The notes beneath the pieces were generated by a model. That model had not been told where the DNA came from, searched no databases, and saw nothing but the letters and a program-made list of their open reading frames with translations. Shown here in pieces: positions 51,471 through 61,049 of a DNA stretch of 64,000 nt (positions are counted from its first letter, which is position 1; each line of letters starts with the position of its first letter). The stretch is from positions 1 through 64,000 of the forward strand of contig NZ_BMKS01000014.1 of NCBI RefSeq assembly GCF_014644455.1, read 5' to 3'. The position numbers and the translations under genes were made by a program. The DNA is from Caldovatus sediminis (GTDB taxonomy: Bacteria > Pseudomonadota > Alphaproteobacteria > Acetobacterales > Acetobacteraceae).

Positions 51471-52337
51471 TCAGCCCGTGTGCATTTCCTGCAGCGACTG
51501 CTCGAGCTCGCTGAAGCTCGGCATGTAGGCGCTCGGTGCCATCTTGCGTCCGGTCTCGACGGAGACCTGCGGGGCGTTGCCGTGCAGGTGGGCGACGAGC
51601 ACGGCGCGGATCACCTCGTAGTACTGCGACTCCTCCTCGACCACGGCCTTGAGCCGCGCGGCGAGGGGGCCCATCAGGCCGTAGGCCAGCAGCACCCCGA
51701 GGAAGGTGCCGACCAGCGCGCCGCCGATCATCCGGCCGAGCACCGCGGGCGGCTGGTCGATCGCGGCCATGGTCTTGATCACGCCGAGCACCGCGGCGAC
51801 GATGCCGAGCGCGGGCAGGGCATCGGCGATCGCCTGCATGGCGCGGCTCGGGTGCAGTTCCTCCTCCTTGATCTTCCTGAGCTCGCGCGCCATCACGTCC
51901 TCGATCTGGTGCGGGTCGTCGGCGTGCATGCCGACCATGCGCAGGTAGTCGCAGATCAGCGCGACCGCGTGGTGGTCGGCGACGATCCGGGGAAAGCGGG
52001 CGAAGGCCGGACTCTCCCGAGGATTCTCGATGTGCGGCTCGAGGCCCAGCGGACCTTTGGTCTGCGCGAGGCGCACGAGCCAGTAGAGCAGGCTGAGCAG
52101 GTCGACGTAGTCCGTCTTGCCATAGCGCCCCCCCTGGACGACCTTGCGGAGCCCGAGGAGGCTGCGCCTCAGCTCGACGAGCGGGTTGGCCATGAGGAAG
52201 GCGCCGAACGCGGCGCCGACGATGATCATCAGCTCGAAGGGCAGGGCCCGGAGGATGATCTCGAGATTGCCGCCGGCGGCGATGTAGCCGCCGAACACCA
52301 TCGCCAGCACGACGCCGAAGCCGGCAAGCCCGATCAT
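51471..52337 (-). CDS. motA: Flagellar motor stator protein MotA
   Basis: A 288-residue inner-membrane stator subunit with four predicted membrane helices: MIGLAGFGVVLAMVFGGYIA, FELMIIVGAAFGAFLM, ALPALGIVAAVLGVIKTM and GTFLGVLLAYGLMGPLA. The large cytoplasmic loop has RMVGMHADDPHQIEDVMARE, typical of MotA. With MotB it uses the proton gradient to turn the flagellum. Its ATG overlaps the motB stop as ATGA, so motB precedes motA. Confidence 0.93.
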   Translation of the reverse strand: MIGLAGFGVVLAMVFGGYIAAGGNLEIILRALPFELMIIVGAAFGAFLMANPLVELRRSLLGLRKVVQGGRYGKTDYVDLLSLLYWLVRLAQTKGPLGLEPHIENPRESPAFARFPRIVADHHAVALICDYLRMVGMHADDPHQIEDVMARELRKIKEEELHPSRAMQAIADALPALGIVAAVLGVIKTMAAIDQPPAVLGRMIGGALVGTFLGVLLAYGLMGPLAARLKAVVEEESQYYEVIRAVLVAHLHGNAPQVSVETGRKMAPSAYMPSFSELEQSLQEMHTG

Positions 52338-53632
52338 CGTGCCGTGCCCGTCCGAGGCTCCGTGTCCGGACGCGCGGGCGTCGCGGCGAGGCTGGGCGGC
52401 GCGGCGTCGGGCGGCACCATCCGCAGCAGCGTCACCGAGACCCGCCGGTTGGCCGCCGCGGTCGGCTGCTCGGGGAGCAGCGGCTCGCGCTCGGCATGGC
52501 CGGCGACGGAATGGATGCGCGCCCCCGCGATGCCCGCCTCGAGCAGCACCCGCCGCGTGGCGTTGGCGCGCTCCGCGGAGAGGTCCCAGTTGCTGCGCGC
52601 GAGCGGGCCCGTGCCGCGGAAGGGCGTGGCGTCGGTGTGGCCGGCGATGCTGATCGCGTTCGGCAGAGCGGCGATCACCGGTACGATCCGCGCGAGCAGC
52701 GCCCGCGCCCGCTCGTTCGGCGTGCTGTCGCCGAGCGCGAACATCGGCTGGCGTTCGGCGTCGAGGAGCTGGATGCGCAGGCCCTGCGGCGTCTGCTCGA
52801 CCAGCAGTTGCCGGGCGAGGTCGGCAAGGGCGGGGTCGTCGCGGACCGCGGTGCGGATCCGTTCCGCGGCGCGCTCGAGCTCCATCGTCTCCCGCCGCGC
52901 CAGCTCCGCGCGCAGCGCGGCCTCGCTCTGGGTCCGCAGCACGGCATCGGGAGCGGCCGGCGCCGGCCGCTCCTCGCGGCGCGGCGGCGCGGGGGCGGCG
53001 AGGGGAGCGGCGGTCGCCGGCGCCCGCTCCTGCACCTCCTGCGGCGGGACCGGGGGCGGCGCTTCGCCCGGCGCGACCCTGGGCCACGCGGCGGCGCCCT
53101 CCCGGGCGCCGTGGGTGCCGCCCTCCTCGCCGGCCTCCGGCGGCAGCGCCGCCAGCCGGTCGGTGCGGCGCGGATCGGTCGTCTCCTCGCCCGGCGGGCC
53201 GTCATGCGGCGGCGAGGGACGCGCCGGCGTCTCGCTCTCGTCCTCCTCGACCAGTTCCACGATCGGCTGCGGGCCGGGCGCGACGACGATCGCGCCGGCG
53301 GTGCTGGTCATCATCCCGTCGTCATTCGGCGTCAGGCCGCCGAAAGGCCGGCCCGAGCCGGTGGAGGCGCGGCCGAGCGGGTTCTGCGGCGCGAAGAATT
53401 CCGCGATCGCCCGCCGCTGCTCCTCCGTCGTCGAGCTGAGCAGCCACATCAGGAGGAAGAAGGCCATCATGGCGGTCACGAAATCGGCATAGGCGACCTT
53501 CCAGGCGCCGCCGTGATGCGCGGTCTTGGCGTGGGAGCCCTCCTCGATCCGGCGGACCAGGATGGTGGCGGCCCCGTCCCCGCTGCCCCTCCTGCCCCTG
53601 CCGCCGCGTGCCTTGCTCGCCATCCTCGCCAT
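52334..53632 (-). CDS. motB: Flagellar motor stator protein MotB
   Basis: A 432-residue stator subunit. The membrane helix VAYADFVTAMMAFFLLMWLL contains the proton-carrying Asp. A plug-like segment and an unusually long Pro/Ala/Glu-rich linker (about 85-270) follow, then an OmpA-type peptidoglycan-binding domain with ISIAGHTDATPF and NWDLSAERANATRRVL. Start codon is uncertain: Met at 53632 is used, 53623 and 53677 are alternatives, and none has a strong ribosome site. The upstream position relative to motA is atypical. Confidence 0.9.
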   Translation of the reverse strand: MARMASKARGGRGRRGSGDGAATILVRRIEEGSHAKTAHHGGAWKVAYADFVTAMMAFFLLMWLLSSTTEEQRRAIAEFFAPQNPLGRASTGSGRPFGGLTPNDDGMMTSTAGAIVVAPGPQPIVELVEEDESETPARPSPPHDGPPGEETTDPRRTDRLAALPPEAGEEGGTHGAREGAAAWPRVAPGEAPPPVPPQEVQERAPATAAPLAAPAPPRREERPAPAAPDAVLRTQSEAALRAELARRETMELERAAERIRTAVRDDPALADLARQLLVEQTPQGLRIQLLDAERQPMFALGDSTPNERARALLARIVPVIAALPNAISIAGHTDATPFRGTGPLARSNWDLSAERANATRRVLLEAGIAGARIHSVAGHAEREPLLPEQPTAAANRRVSVTLLRMVPPDAAPPSLAATPARPDTEPRTGTAR

Positions 53633-53884
53633 CACCGCATGCGCGCCCGCCGCGCGCCTCGGAGTCCTGGCACGCAATGCTTAAGCGGGCGCTAAGCGCG
53701 GGGCCTGGGTGTCGGCGGGACGAGAGGGCGCCCGCGGGAGAGGAATCGCCGCGTTCGCAGGCATCCGCGCCTGGGGAGTGGGCAAGGCCCGGCGTCCCTG
53801 GTGTAGGATGCCGCCCCCGGTGGCGTGGCATGGGCCTTGCTGCGCCGCGGCAAGCGCCCGGCCCCGTTGGGAGGACCCCGTCCG

Positions 53885-55516
53885 ATGACACTGCGCCGCA
53901 AGCTGCTCTCGGCCTGCCTTGGCCTCCTGCCGGCCCTCGCCCTTGGCGCCGCGCCCGGCGTGGCCCAGGCCCAGGGCACGATCCGCATCGGCATGACCGC
54001 GGGCGACATTCCGCTCACCCACGGCCAGCCGGACCAGGGCTTCGAGGGCAACCGATTCACCGGCATTCCGCTCTATGACAGCCTGACCATGTGGGACCTG
54101 TCGCGGGCCGATCGCCCCTCGACCGTGATCCCCGGCCTCGCCACCGAGTGGCGGAGCGACCCGAGCGACCGCACGCGCTGGATCTTCACCCTGCGCCGCG
54201 GCGTGCGGTTCCACGACGGGTCCGAGTTCAACGCCGACGCCGTGGTGTGGAACGTCCGCAAGGTCCTCGACCGCGAGGCGCCGCACTACGACCCGCGCCA
54301 GGTCGGCCTCACCCTCAGCCGCATGCCGACGCTGCGGCGGGCGGAGAGGATCGACGACTACACGGTCGCGCTCTACACCTCCGAGCCGGACAGCCTGCTG
54401 CCGATCAACCTCACCAACCTGTTCATGGCAAGCCCCGCGCACTGGGAGCGCCTGCGCGCCGCCGCGCCGAACGCGGAGGCGGCGTGGAACGCCTTCGCCG
54501 CCAATCCGTCCGGCACCGGCCCCTTCCGCCTGACGCGCTTCGTCCCGCGCGAGCGGGTGGAGATGGCGCGCTTCGACGGCTACTGGGGCGAGAAGGCGAA
54601 GGCCGAGCGCATCATCCTGCTGCCGATCCCGGAGCCGAACGCGCGCACCGCCGCCCTGCTCTCCGGCCAGGTGGACTGGATCGAGGCGCCGGCGCCGGAC
54701 GCGATCCCGCAGCTCCGCGCGCGGGGGATGCGGATCACCTCCAACGTCCAGCCGCACGTCTGGCCCTGGCAGCCCTGCTTCGCCGAAGGGTCGCCGCTGC
54801 GCGACGTGCGCGTGCGCCGGGCGCTGAACCTCGCCATCGACCGCGAGGCGCTGAAGCAGCTCCTCGGCGGCTTCATGGTGGCGCCGGTCGGCAGCTACCC
54901 GGAGGGCCACCCCTGGTTCGGCAACCCGAGCTTCCGCATCCGCACCGACAAGGAGGAGGCGCGGCGCCTGCTCGCCGAGGCCGGCTACGGGCCGCAGCGG
55001 CCGCTGAACCTGCGGGTGCAGATCTCGACCTCGGGCTCGGGCCAGATGCAGCCGCTGGCGATGAACGAGTTCCTGCAGCAGGACCTGCGCCCGCTCGGCG
55101 TGAACGTCGAGTTCGACGTGGTCGAGTGGAACACCCTGATCGTCAACTGGCGGCAGGGCTGCACCCACCCCTCGGCGCGCGGGTCGAACATGATCAACGT
55201 ATCCTTCTCCTCCATGGATCCGTTCTTCGGCATGATCCGCTTCTGGGACAGCCGCATGGCGCCGCCCGTCTCGAACAACTGGGGCTTCTTCAACGACCCG
55301 CGCTTCGACGAGATGAGCCACGCCGTGCGCAACGCCTTCGACCCGCGCGAGCTCGACGCCGCGCTCGCCCGGCTGCACGCGGCCGGCGTGGACGAGGCGC
55401 TGTTCGTCTGGATCGCCCACGACGTGGCGCCGCGCGCGATGAGCCCGCGCATCCAGGGCTATATCCAGCCGCAGTCCTGGTTCGTGGATCTGCGCTACCC
55501 GCACATCCGGCAGTGA
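53885..55516 (+). CDS. Dipeptide-type ABC transporter substrate-binding protein
   Basis: A 543-residue periplasmic SBP_bac_5 family protein. Signal peptide about 1-29 (LLSACLGLLPALALGAAPGVAQAQ region). Family blocks: IPLYDSLTMWDLSRADRP, WIFTLRRGVRFHDGSEFNAD, GTGPFRLTRFVPRERV and VRRALNLAIDREALKQLLGG. Ligand unknown: peptides or other large polar solutes. The ATG at 53885 follows GGGAGGA. It is followed by two permease genes but no ATPase genes. Confidence 0.9.
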   Translation: MTLRRKLLSACLGLLPALALGAAPGVAQAQGTIRIGMTAGDIPLTHGQPDQGFEGNRFTGIPLYDSLTMWDLSRADRPSTVIPGLATEWRSDPSDRTRWIFTLRRGVRFHDGSEFNADAVVWNVRKVLDREAPHYDPRQVGLTLSRMPTLRRAERIDDYTVALYTSEPDSLLPINLTNLFMASPAHWERLRAAAPNAEAAWNAFAANPSGTGPFRLTRFVPRERVEMARFDGYWGEKAKAERIILLPIPEPNARTAALLSGQVDWIEAPAPDAIPQLRARGMRITSNVQPHVWPWQPCFAEGSPLRDVRVRRALNLAIDREALKQLLGGFMVAPVGSYPEGHPWFGNPSFRIRTDKEEARRLLAEAGYGPQRPLNLRVQISTSGSGQMQPLAMNEFLQQDLRPLGVNVEFDVVEWNTLIVNWRQGCTHPSARGSNMINVSFSSMDPFFGMIRFWDSRMAPPVSNNWGFFNDPRFDEMSHAVRNAFDPRELDAALARLHAAGVDEALFVWIAHDVAPRAMSPRIQGYIQPQSWFVDLRYPHIRQ

Positions 55517-55573
55517 TCGCAGCCCCGGGGCGCGTGCCGGCTGCGCTGCGCCTCGGGGTCATCGAGGAATCCG

Positions 55574-56527
55574 ATGATCCGCTACCTGATCCGCCGCGTC
55601 CTCTATGCCGTGCCCATCGCGCTCGCCGTGGGCTTCGTCTGCTTCATGCTCGTCCAAATCGCGCCGGGCGACCCGATCAACGCCATCGTCCCGGCCGACG
55701 CGCCGGGCGAGGTGGTGGAGCAGGTGCGGCGGGAGTACGGCCTCGACCGGCCGCTGCCGGTGCAGTTCGGCATCTGGCTAATGAAGGTGGTCCAGGGCGA
55801 CCTCGGCCGGTCGCTGGCGACGGGGCGGACGGTGTGGTCCGACCTCTCCACCGCGATCGGCAACACGCTGATGCTGGCAGTGGCTGCGGCGCTGCTCGGC
55901 TTCACGCTGGGCTGCGTCCTCGGCGGGCTGGCGGGCACCTTCCGCGGCTCGCTGCTCGACCGCGTGGCGGTGAGCGCGGCGGTGGCGGGCGTATCGGTGC
56001 CGCACTACTGGCTCGGCATGGTGCTCGTGGTGATCTTCTCGGTGCAGCTCAACTGGCTGCCCGCGATGGGCGCGGGACCGGGCGGCTCGTCGGACTGGGC
56101 GTGGGACTGGGAGCACCTGCAGCACCTGGTGCTGCCGGCGGTGACGCTCTCGGTGATCCCGATGGGAATCGTGACGCGCACGGTGCGCGGGATCGTGGCC
56201 GAGATCATGAACCAGGAATTCGTCGTCGCGCTGCGCGGCAAGGGGCTCACGCGCCGCGGCGTGTTCCTGCACGTGGTCAAGAACGCGGCGCCCAACGCGC
56301 TCGCCGTGATGGGACTGCAGCTCGGCTACCTGATGGGCGGCTCGATCCTGGTGGAGACGGTGTTCTCCTGGCCGGGGACGGGGCTGCTGCTCAACGCCGC
56401 GATCTTCCAGCGCGACCTGCCGGTGCTGCAGGGGACGATCCTGGTGCTGGCGATGTTCTTCGTGGCGCTGAACCTGGTGGTGGACCTGGTGCAGACGGCG
56501 CTCGACCCGCGCATCCGGCGGTCGTGA
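55574..56527 (+). CDS. Dipeptide-type ABC transporter permease (DppB-like)
   Basis: A 317-residue permease with six predicted helices: MIRYLIRRVLYAVPIALAVG, QIAPGDPINAI, the DLGRSLATGRTVWSDL periplasmic loop and an EAA loop REIV-type region (AEIMNQEFVVALRGKGLTRR). It pairs with the next permease. GAGGA before the ATG. It lies 57 bp after the binding-protein gene. Confidence 0.92.
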   Translation: MIRYLIRRVLYAVPIALAVGFVCFMLVQIAPGDPINAIVPADAPGEVVEQVRREYGLDRPLPVQFGIWLMKVVQGDLGRSLATGRTVWSDLSTAIGNTLMLAVAAALLGFTLGCVLGGLAGTFRGSLLDRVAVSAAVAGVSVPHYWLGMVLVVIFSVQLNWLPAMGAGPGGSSDWAWDWEHLQHLVLPAVTLSVIPMGIVTRTVRGIVAEIMNQEFVVALRGKGLTRRGVFLHVVKNAAPNALAVMGLQLGYLMGGSILVETVFSWPGTGLLLNAAIFQRDLPVLQGTILVLAMFFVALNLVVDLVQTALDPRIRRS

Positions 56528-56540
56528 GGAAGGCGCGCCG

Positions 56541-57467
56541 ATGAGCACGACGACCACCGCCCCCCGCCGCCCCCCCACCGCGGCCGAGGCGGAGCTCGCG
56601 GTCCAGGCGAGGCAGGCCCCGGTCCGCTCCCAGGGCTACTGGGCCGGGGTGTGGAAGAGGCTGCGGCGCGATCCGGTGACGATCGCCTGCGCCCTGATCC
56701 TGCTGCTGATGGCCCTCGCTATCGTCTTCGCGCCGCTGCTCGCGCCGCACGATCCCTACCAGGGCAGCATGCTGCGGCGCCTGCGCGCGATCGGCACGCC
56801 CGGCTACCCGCTCGGCACCGACGAGCTCGGGCGCGACATGCTGACGCGGCTGCTCTACGGCGGGCGCCTCTCCTGGTTCATGGGGATCCTGCCGGTGGCG
56901 ATCGCCTTCGTGGTCGGCACGGCGCTCGGCGTGCTCGCGGGCTACGCCGGCGGCAAGGTGAACATGGCGATCATGCGCGTGACCGACGTGTTCTACGCCT
57001 TCCCCTCGGTGCTGCTGGCGGTGGCGATCTCCGGCGCGCTCGGGGCGGGCATCCTGAACGCGATCCTGGCGCTGACGCTGGTCTTCATCCCGCCGATCAT
57101 CCGCGTGGCGGAGAGCGTGACGACGGGGGTGCGCAGCCTCGACTTCGTGGACGCGGCGCGGGCGAGCGGGGCCGGCGCCTTCACCGTGGTGCGTGTGCAC
57201 GTGCTCGGCAACGTGCTCGGCCCGATCTTCGTCTACGCGACCAGCCTGATCAGCGTCAGCATGATCCTGGCGAGCGGCCTCTCCTTCCTCGGCCTCGGCA
57301 CCAGGCCACCGGAGCCCGAGTGGGGGCTGATGCTGAACACGCTGCGCACGGCGATCTACGTGCAGCCCTGGGTCGCGGTGCTGCCGGGGGCGTGCATCTT
57401 CGTCACCTCCATCTGCTTCAACCTGCTGAGCGACGGCCTGCGGCAGGCGATGGACGTGAAGGCGTGA
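56541..57467 (+). CDS. Dipeptide-type ABC transporter permease (DppC-like)
   Basis: A 308-residue permease with a cytoplasmic N-terminus and about six membrane helices: GTPGYPLGTDELGRDMLTRL, FYAFPSVLLAVAISGALGAG, the EAA loop DFVDAARASGAGAFTVVRVH and ILASGLSFLGLGTRPPEPEW are diagnostic of DppC. The operon stops here: no DppD/DppF ATPase genes follow, so the ATPases must come from elsewhere. Confidence 0.92.
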   Translation: MSTTTTAPRRPPTAAEAELAVQARQAPVRSQGYWAGVWKRLRRDPVTIACALILLLMALAIVFAPLLAPHDPYQGSMLRRLRAIGTPGYPLGTDELGRDMLTRLLYGGRLSWFMGILPVAIAFVVGTALGVLAGYAGGKVNMAIMRVTDVFYAFPSVLLAVAISGALGAGILNAILALTLVFIPPIIRVAESVTTGVRSLDFVDAARASGAGAFTVVRVHVLGNVLGPIFVYATSLISVSMILASGLSFLGLGTRPPEPEWGLMLNTLRTAIYVQPWVAVLPGACIFVTSICFNLLSDGLRQAMDVKA

Positions 57468-57548
57468 GGCGGGCAGGCGGCGACGGACCCCGGCCGACGG
57501 GTGAAGGCCGCGTCCCCGCGCCCGGACCGCGCCCGCCGCGGGTCCCGC

Positions 57549-58193
57549 TCAGGTGAGCCGGGGACCGAGCCAGGTCCTGAACCCCTCGCGCGCGCCGAGC
57601 CGTCCGTACCACGCGTGCAGCGCCGGGAAGTCCGGCATGCCCTCGACCCGCACCTCCTCCCCGAACCAGCGCCGCGCATAGGCGCCGAGCACGATGTCGG
57701 CGAGCGTGAACGCGGCGCCTTCCACGTACGGCCCGCCGTGCCTAGCGAGCCGCGCGTCCAGGATCGCCCAGCACTCCGCCGCCGCCTTCATCGCCGCCGC
57801 CACCTGCGCCATGTCGCGCTTCTCCGGCGGCGTGCGGACCATGCCCCAGAACAGGTTCCGCTCCGCCGGGCCAAGCGTGGAGAGCTGCCAGTCGAGCCAG
57901 CGGTCCACGCTCGCCCGCGCCGCCGGGTCGGCGGGATAGAGCGCGAGCCCCTTCTCCCCGCCATGCCGCATGCAGAGGTAGCGGAGGATCGAGTTCGACT
58001 CCCACAGCACGTAGGCGCCGTCCACCAGCGTCGGCACGCGGCCGTTCGGGTTCATCGCGCGGTAGTCCGGGTCGTTCACCCGGCCGAAGGCCATGCCGGC
58101 GTCGATGCGTTCGTAGGGCAGGCCGAGTTCGGCGAGGCCCCACAGCACCTTGATGACGTTGATCGAATTCTTGCGGCCCCAGACCGTCAGCAT
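57549..58193 (-). CDS. Glutathione S-transferase
   Basis: A 214-residue GST. The N-terminal thioredoxin-like domain starts TVWGRKNSINVIKVLWGLAE; Ser10-Ile11-Asn12 sits where the catalytic Ser/Tyr/Cys is found. NPNGRVPTLVDGAYVLWESN has the glutathione-binding ES motif. The C-terminal helical domain carries FTLADIVLGAYARRW. Substrate unknown. Convergent with the ABC permease operon. Confidence 0.9.
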   Translation of the reverse strand: MLTVWGRKNSINVIKVLWGLAELGLPYERIDAGMAFGRVNDPDYRAMNPNGRVPTLVDGAYVLWESNSILRYLCMRHGGEKGLALYPADPAARASVDRWLDWQLSTLGPAERNLFWGMVRTPPEKRDMAQVAAAMKAAAECWAILDARLARHGGPYVEGAAFTLADIVLGAYARRWFGEEVRVEGMPDFPALHAWYGRLGAREGFRTWLGPRLT

Positions 58194-58574
58194 CGCGCGC
58201 CCTCCCCGATCGGACGGGGCGAGCCTAGAGCGGATCGCCGGCGCGCGTGAACGTCCATTGCGCGGCGGCGCCGGGGATGCGGCCGGCGGAAGCGCCGTGC
58301 GCGGCGCGGTCGGCCATGCCGTCTCGGCAGGTGCCGGCGGCCCGCGCGCGGGGCCGCCCGCGGGCCCGATCCGAACGCCGCGGCGCCGGCGCGGTCGCGG
58401 CGCGGGAAGCGCCGCGGCACGACGCATCGCGCGGGATCGTGCCCGTGGCGATGCGTTCCCCGCCCTGCCCGCCACCGGCGGGACGCGGGGCGGGGACGCG
58501 TCGGTCCGAACCCGCATGCGCCGTTCGCGGCGAACGGTGCTGCGCGCGCGGCGGGGGAACGCGGCGCCCCGGCG
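58194..58574. other. Intergenic, no supported gene
   Basis: About 380 bp of GC-rich sequence between GST and the aldo/keto reductase; only low-complexity frames. A CTAG-containing segment near 58225 may belong to the GST promoter but no box is seen. Confidence 0.45.
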
Positions 58575-59414
58575 TCACAGCATCTCCAGCGGCCGCTTGC
58601 GCTTCGGCGGCGGGAAGGCCTCGTCGAGCTGGGCGAGGTCCTCCGGCGTCAGCGCGATCGCCGCCGCCGCCGCGTTCTCGCGCAGATGCGCGGGATCGGC
58701 GGCCTTGGGGATGGCGATCACCCCGCCGGGGGCGCGCAGCGTCCAGGCGAGCGCGATCTGCGCCGGGCTCGCCCCGTGCCGCGCGGCGACCGCGGCGAGG
58801 GCGCGGTCGCGCAGCATCCGCCCGCCCTGGCCGAGCGGCGTGTAGGCCATCACCGGCATGCCGCGCGCGCGGCAGAAGGGCAGCAGGTCGAACTCGATGC
58901 CGCGCGCCGAGAGGTTGTAGAGCACCTGGTCGGTCGCGCAGCGCGCCAGCGCCGCGGCGCCGAGCTCCTCGAGGTCGGCGAGGTCGAGGTTGCTCACCCC
59001 CCAGCGGCGGATCTTGCCCTGGCGCCTGAGCGCCTCGAAGGCCTCGACGGTCTCGGCGAGGGGGGCGGCGCCGCGCCAGTGCAGGAGGTAGAGATCAATG
59101 GTCTCCACGCGCAGGCGGCGCAGGCTGCGCTCGCACGCGGCGGGCATGGCGCGGCGCGTGGCGTTGTGCGGATAGACCTTGGAGACGAGGAAGACGCTCT
59201 CGCGCGGCCGGCCGGCGATGGCCTCGGCCACGACCTCCTCGGCGCCGCCCTCGCCGTACATCTCGGCGGTGTCTATCAGCGCCAGGCCGAGGTCGAGGCC
59301 GAGGCGCAGCGCGTCCGCCTCGGCGCGGCGGTCGGCGCGGCGCTCGCCCATGTGCCAGGTGCCCTGGCCGAGCGCGGGGACCTCGGTCCCGTCGGGCAGT
59401 CGCACGGTCTTCAT
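58575..59414 (-). CDS. Aldo/keto reductase
   Basis: A 279-residue NADPH-type oxidoreductase with the complete tetrad: Asp48 and Tyr53 in LIDTAEMYGEGG, Lys79 in LVSKVYP and His112 in YLLHWRG. Ends with the C-terminal IALTPEDLAQLDEAFPPP. Aldehyde or ketone substrate unknown. It is divergent from the IalB-like gene over 36 bp, so the two promoters overlap. Confidence 0.92.
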   Translation of the reverse strand: MKTVRLPDGTEVPALGQGTWHMGERRADRRAEADALRLGLDLGLALIDTAEMYGEGGAEEVVAEAIAGRPRESVFLVSKVYPHNATRRAMPAACERSLRRLRVETIDLYLLHWRGAAPLAETVEAFEALRRQGKIRRWGVSNLDLADLEELGAAALARCATDQVLYNLSARGIEFDLLPFCRARGMPVMAYTPLGQGGRMLRDRALAAVAARHGASPAQIALAWTLRAPGGVIAIPKAADPAHLRENAAAAAIALTPEDLAQLDEAFPPPKRKRPLEML

Positions 59415-59450
59415 GGCGCGGCGCCTCCGGTTTTCCCTATTCTCGGGATC

Positions 59451-60104
59451 ATGCGCCGATCCGCAACCGCCGCCCGCGCCCGACGCCTGCCGCTGCCCCT
59501 GCTGCTCGCGGCGCTGGCCGGGGTTCCGCCGGCCGCCGCGCAGCCGCAGGTGGACGAGACGATCGGCACCTGGCGCCTGCGCTGCGCGGTGGACCGCATG
59601 ACCGACCGCGCCGAGTGCGTGCTGCGCCACCGCGACTGGGTCGAGCCGCCCTCGCCGGGCCAGGCCGGGCTGGCGCTCGAGGTGCAGAACCGCGGCGGGC
59701 GCCTCGTGCCGGTGGTCGCGGCGCGCGACATGCCGCTGGAGGGCGCGGCGCGCGGCATCCTCGCGCTGACCGGCACGGCGCAGCTCCGCTTCCCGCCGAA
59801 CCCGCACTTCGAGATGCCCTGCGGGCTGGAGGGGCGGTCGCTGGTCTGCGCCCCGCGGCCGGGCGCCGATGCGGCGCGCGCGGCGGAGGAGCTGCCGGGC
59901 GCGGCGCGCGTGCTGGTGCGCATGGTGGGCCTCGGCACGGGCGGCGGGCCGCAGACCGAGCCGGCCGAGCTGCCGCTCGCCGGCACGCGCGAGGCGCTGG
60001 CGCGGTTCCAGCGCCTCGCCCCCGATCCGCCGCCGCCGCCTCCGCCCCCGGGGGCGGAGGTGGGGGAGCTGCTGGAGCGCCTGCGGCGCCTGTTCGGCAA
60101 TTGA
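59451..60104 (+). CDS. IalB-like secreted protein
   Basis: A 217-residue exported protein: signal peptide about 1-30 (LLLAALAGVPPAAAQ), then an IalB (invasion-associated locus B)-like domain with IGTWRLRCAVDRMTDRAECV, and LTGTAQLRFPPNPHFEMPCG. Four cysteines can form two disulfides. A Pro-rich linker and short C-terminal helix end it. Role unknown; the name does not imply invasion here. Confidence 0.7.
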   Translation: MRRSATAARARRLPLPLLLAALAGVPPAAAQPQVDETIGTWRLRCAVDRMTDRAECVLRHRDWVEPPSPGQAGLALEVQNRGGRLVPVVAARDMPLEGAARGILALTGTAQLRFPPNPHFEMPCGLEGRSLVCAPRPGADAARAAEELPGAARVLVRMVGLGTGGGPQTEPAELPLAGTREALARFQRLAPDPPPPPPPPGAEVGELLERLRRLFGN

Positions 60105-60122
60105 GGGCGCGCGCGGCGCGGC

Positions 60123-61049
60123 TCAGAAGCCGACCAGGTCGCCGCCCTTGAGCTTCAGCATCGCCCGCGCCTCCGCCGGCGTCGCGATCTCCAGGCTCAG
60201 CTCCTCGAGGATGCGGCGGATCTTCGCCACCTGCTCGGCGTTGGAGGTCGCCTGCCTGCCGCGGCCGATCCAGAGGCTGTCCTCCAGCCCGACGCGGACG
60301 TTGCCGCCCATCATGCCGGCCATGGTGCAGAGCGGCATCTGGTGCCGCCCCGCGGCGAGCACGGACCAGACGTAGGCGTCGCCGAACAGCCGGTCCGCCG
60401 TCTCCTTCATGAACAGCAGGTTGCGCGGCTCGGCGCCGATGCCGCCGAGGATGCCGAAGATCGTCTGCACGAAGAGCGGCGGCTCCACCACCTTACGGTC
60501 GAGCATGTGGGCGAGGTTGTAGAGGTGGCCGACGTCGTAGCACTCGAACTCGAAGCGCGTGCCGTGCGCCTTGCCGAGCCGCTCGACGATCTGCTCGATG
60601 TCCTGGAAGGTGTTGCGGAAGATGAAGTTGGTGGTGCCTTCGAGGTAGGGCTTCTCCCAGGCGTGCTTCCACGTCTTCACCCGCGCCGCGCTGGGGGCGA
60701 TGTTGAAGTTCATCGAGCCCATGTTGAGCGAGCACATCTCCGGCTTCGCCAGCAGCGGGGCGGCGAGGCGCTCGTCCAGGCTCATGCCGAGGCCGCCGCC
60801 GGTGGTGATGTTGATCACCGCGTCGGTGGACTGCTTGATCACCGGCAGGAACTGCATGAACACGGCGGGGTCGGGCGTCGGGCGGCCGTCCCTGGGGTCG
60901 CGGGCGTGCAGGTGGATGATGGCGGCGCCGGCCTGGGCCGCGGCGATGGACTGCTCGGCGATCTGCTGCGGCGTGATCGGCAGGTGGTCGCTCATCGAGG
61001 GCGTGTGGATGGCGCCGGTGACGGCGCAGGTGATGATGACCTTGGACAT
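60123..61049 (-). CDS. BKACE-family (3-keto-5-aminohexanoate cleavage) enzyme
   Basis: A 308-residue TIM-barrel enzyme of the beta-keto acid cleavage family, condensing a beta-keto acid with acetyl-CoA. The metal ligands His46 and His48 are in AIIHLHARDPRDG. Other blocks are VINITTGGGLGM, CSLNMGSMNF, GGNVRVGLEDSLW with the catalytic Glu/Arg region. Specific keto acid unknown. Convergent with the IalB-like gene. Confidence 0.92.
   Translation of the reverse strand: MSKVIITCAVTGAIHTPSMSDHLPITPQQIAEQSIAAAQAGAAIIHLHARDPRDGRPTPDPAVFMQFLPVIKQSTDAVINITTGGGLGMSLDERLAAPLLAKPEMCSLNMGSMNFNIAPSAARVKTWKHAWEKPYLEGTTNFIFRNTFQDIEQIVERLGKAHGTRFEFECYDVGHLYNLAHMLDRKVVEPPLFVQTIFGILGGIGAEPRNLLFMKETADRLFGDAYVWSVLAAGRHQMPLCTMAGMMGGNVRVGLEDSLWIGRGRQATSNAEQVAKIRRILEELSLEIATPAEARAMLKLKGGDLVGF

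Noticed and set aside
48305-51514. Very long open frame (over 1000 codons) on the plus strand across the glycosyltransferase, rsmB and beyond
   Set aside because: Stop-poor GC-rich DNA makes long antisense frames. The translation is Arg/Ala/Gly/Pro-rich without domains, and it overlaps well-supported genes.
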